A DNA stretch of 17,140 nucleotides from NCBI GenBank assembly GCA_021775835.1, contig JAJFHC010000079.1, positions 1 through 17,140 on the forward strand. Reading direction: 5' to 3'. Positions 15,751-17,140 of this stretch are shown here, one piece after another. This DNA comes from Hyphomicrobiales bacterium (GTDB lineage: Bacteria > Pseudomonadota > Alphaproteobacteria > Rhizobiales > JAJFHC01). Position 1 is the stretch's first letter. The number at the start of each line of letters is the position of its first letter. The notes under the pieces are model-generated. The model saw only the letters and a list, made by a program, of their open reading frames with translations, did not search any database and was not told where the DNA came from. The translations under genes and the position numbers were made by a program.

Positions 15751-16323
15751 TCACGATGCGACTGTCTTCGCGGGCGTTTCCACCACATCTGCTTCGGCAG
15801 TCTTTGTTTCGTCGTCGCCATCTGCATCCCGGGATGAGCCATCCTGATCCAGCGCCAGATCGGACACTGGCTCTGGCTCAGCCCCTGCCTCTTCTGCCTG
15901 AACCGCGGTATCCGCTCCATCATCACTGGCAACCACGTCAGCGGACGTCTCGGACGTATCGCCGGATCCGTCATCGGACGGCGACGCTTCTCCAGTGCCG
16001 CAATCGGCCTCGGACCCCATATCGACGGGCTTGTCCAGTTCGTCCTTGATATCCTTGCCGGCATCGCTGAAAGCGCTTAACGGATCTCCGAAATCGCCTG
16101 ATCGCGCGGTCTCTTCCACCGACGCAATGCCCTTGCGAACCTCATCGAGCCCAGCCTCATCGGCAGCCTCATTGAAATGTTGCTGAAATTCCCGAGCCAT
16201 GCTGCGCGCCTTGCCGACAAACTGGCCGACCGTCCGCAACATTTTGGGCAAGTCCCTGGGGCCGACCACCACAATTGCGACGACCGCCAAAACAATAACC
16301 TCGGTTGCACCGATATCAAACAT
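15751..16323 (-). CDS. tatB: TatB, twin-arginine translocase subunit
   Basis: Forms the substrate-receptor complex with TatC. The 190 residues start MFDIGATEVIVLAVVAIVVV: one membrane span with the conserved polar E8, then the G21-P22 hinge (VGPRDLPKMLRTVGQ) and an amphipathic helix to about residue 65. The usual GWSE of TatB reads GATE here. Residues from about 100 to the end form a strongly acidic, low-complexity tail rich in Asp, Glu, Ala, Ser and Thr, which is probably disordered and is common, though variable, in alphaproteobacteria. The ATG at 16323 has a weak ribosome site (GGA 8 bases upstream). It lies 89 bases after tatA and 21 bases before tatC. Confidence 0.95.
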   Translation of the reverse strand: MFDIGATEVIVLAVVAIVVVGPRDLPKMLRTVGQFVGKARSMAREFQQHFNEAADEAGLDEVRKGIASVEETARSGDFGDPLSAFSDAGKDIKDELDKPVDMGSEADCGTGEASPSDDGSGDTSETSADVVASDDGADTAVQAEEAGAEPEPVSDLALDQDGSSRDADGDDETKTAEADVVETPAKTVAS

Positions 16324-16412
16324 TCACGCTGTCCATCATCTGGCTTTGTTCACTTCCATGTATTGGCTGACAAGCCGGAAATGAAAACCAGTTCCAGAGC
16401 CGGTACTGCAAT

Positions 16413-16649
16413 TCAACTTTTTGCAGCATCACTCTCTGTTTTTGCAGCAGTTGCGGCGGTTTCCGCATCCGAATGATCGATGGTCTTGACGTCTCCATCG
16501 GCGGTTTCAGTGGGGTCGTCTTGCATGCCCTTTTTGAAACTCTTGATGCCTTTGGCCACATCACCCATCAGTTCGGAGATCTTGCCCCGCCCGAAAAGGA
16601 GCACGACGATCACTCCAACAATTGCTATCTGCCAAATACCGATTGACAT
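16413..16649 (-). CDS. tatA: TatA, twin-arginine translocase pore-forming subunit
   Basis: Small protein that polymerises at TatBC to allow passage of folded Tat substrates. The 78 residues begin [18 protein letters not shown], a single short membrane span. The [20 protein letters not shown] hinge and amphipathic helix (19-38) follow, which separates TatA from TatB, and then a polar, acidic tail. The ATG has CAGGAG about 10 bases upstream. It is the first gene of tatABC; the 268-base gap upstream should hold the promoter, but I saw no convincing -35/-10 pair there. Confidence 0.96.
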   Translation of the reverse strand: MSIGIWQIAIVGVIVVLLFGRGKISELMGDVAKGIKSFKKGMQDDPTETADGDVKTIDHSDAETAATAAKTESDAAKS

Positions 16650-16917
16650 GGTTTGAATTCTCCTGAATTTCGATCACGATTTCTCGCACTATCGCAAAAT
16701 CACGGTTGCACCGCAACAAACGACGGATAAATTTGCAATTACCGGTTAACGATGATGGGTTTCCTAACACCGCAAAAGTCCGCCAACAATGACCGCATTG
16801 GTCAGACTGCAATCTTCGCTAGAATAGCATTTTCCACCATACTGTTTGTCCGTACCATTCGACGGAACCCGTACCCAATAGCATAAATTCAAGACAGTAC
16901 GAGTTCTTTTAAAACCA

Positions 16918-17140
16918 TCACTTGGGAAACACGAAAATATGTGCCGGGTCAGCGCAAACCCGCACGACATCGCCGCTCGCCGGCGCTTCGCTATCGCGCA
17001 ACTTCATACGGACCGCCTTCTCGTAGTTGGCAACAGCCAAAGTGACGAGGCTATGATCTCCGAGAAACCTCGACGTGCGCACCAATACTTCAAACCCGCC
17101 CTTCGAACACAGCGCAATGGCGGACGGGCGCACCAGAACC
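16918..17140 (-). CDS. ABC-transporter ATP-binding protein, C-terminal (TOBE-type) fragment
   Basis: Only the last 73 residues or so are in the window; the gene continues beyond the right edge. The reading VLVRPSAIAL..., then VLVRTSRFLGDHSLVTL and a closing SGDVVRVCADPAHIFVFPK fits the TOBE domain at the end of importer ATPases of the Fe3+/polyamine/sugar (PotA/UgpC-like) type. There the VRPE-I-L and G....V.....H.F stretches are typical. The nucleotide-binding domain is outside the window, so the substrate cannot be told. The stop lies 268 bases before tatA on the same strand; no clear terminator was seen between them. Confidence 0.75.
   Translation of the reverse strand, partial: VLVRPSAIALCSKGGFEVLVRTSRFLGDHSLVTLAVANYEKAVRMKLRDSEAPASGDVVRVCADPAHIFVFPK

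Noticed and set aside
16650..16917. Search for a small RNA, tRNA or promoter in the gap between the ABC gene and tatA
   Set aside because: Only short, imperfect repeats were seen (for example TACTGT/ACAGTA at 16840 and 16894). No cloverleaf or convincing -35/-10 pair was found.
1..17140. Mobile elements, CRISPR, toxin-antitoxin or defence genes
   Set aside because: No transposase, integrase, repeat-spacer pattern or known defence domain was found. The genes are housekeeping or envelope genes with even codon use.

Overview
The window looks like a chromosomal housekeeping segment from an alphaproteobacterium, probably of the Hyphomicrobiales/Rhizobiales. This is inferred from the moderately GC-rich codon use, the protein sequences and the gene order tatABC-serS-surE-pcm-LysM/LytM lipoprotein // DUF815 ATPase // yajC-secD-secF-Mth938-NDUFAF6-like. 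I saw no mobile element, CRISPR array, tRNA or rRNA, and no gap between genes exceeds 300 bases.

Layout, left to right. (1) Plus strand: the 3' end of trmFO (tRNA m5U54 methyltransferase), then a very large polytopic DUF2339 membrane protein. (2) Minus strand, 9292 down to 3753: a compact unit yajC, secD, secF, a Mth938-domain protein (NDUFAF3-like), a catalytically degenerate squalene/phytoene-synthase-like protein (NDUFAF6-like) and an M24 aminopeptidase. A 9-bp inverted repeat lies in the convergent gap after it. (3) Plus strand: a DUF815 AAA+ ATPase, divergent from yajC across a 265-bp regulatory gap. (4) Minus strand, 14781 down to 10534: serS, surE, pcm and an NlpD/DipM-type lipoprotein with two LysM repeats and a LytM domain lacking most zinc ligands. 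A strong intrinsic terminator follows. (5) Minus strand, 16649 down to 14929: tatA, tatB, tatC, with a possible terminator overlapping the tatC stop. (6) At the right edge: the C-terminal TOBE part of an ABC-transporter ATPase on the minus strand.

The common theme is protein export and the cell envelope. YajC-SecD-SecF assists Sec export, TatABC exports folded proteins, and the LysM/LytM lipoprotein belongs to cell-wall remodelling during division. SurE and Pcm are stress and repair enzymes. The most interesting part is the cistron order downstream of secF: homologues of two mitochondrial complex I assembly factors (NDUFAF3 and NDUFAF6) follow the Sec accessory translocase genes directly, with a peptidase as the last cistron. 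I found no clearly novel defence or mobile system. The less expected details are the lost catalytic motifs in two proteins, a TatB/TatC pair that shares one reading frame across a single TGA, and several short palindromes in regulatory gaps.
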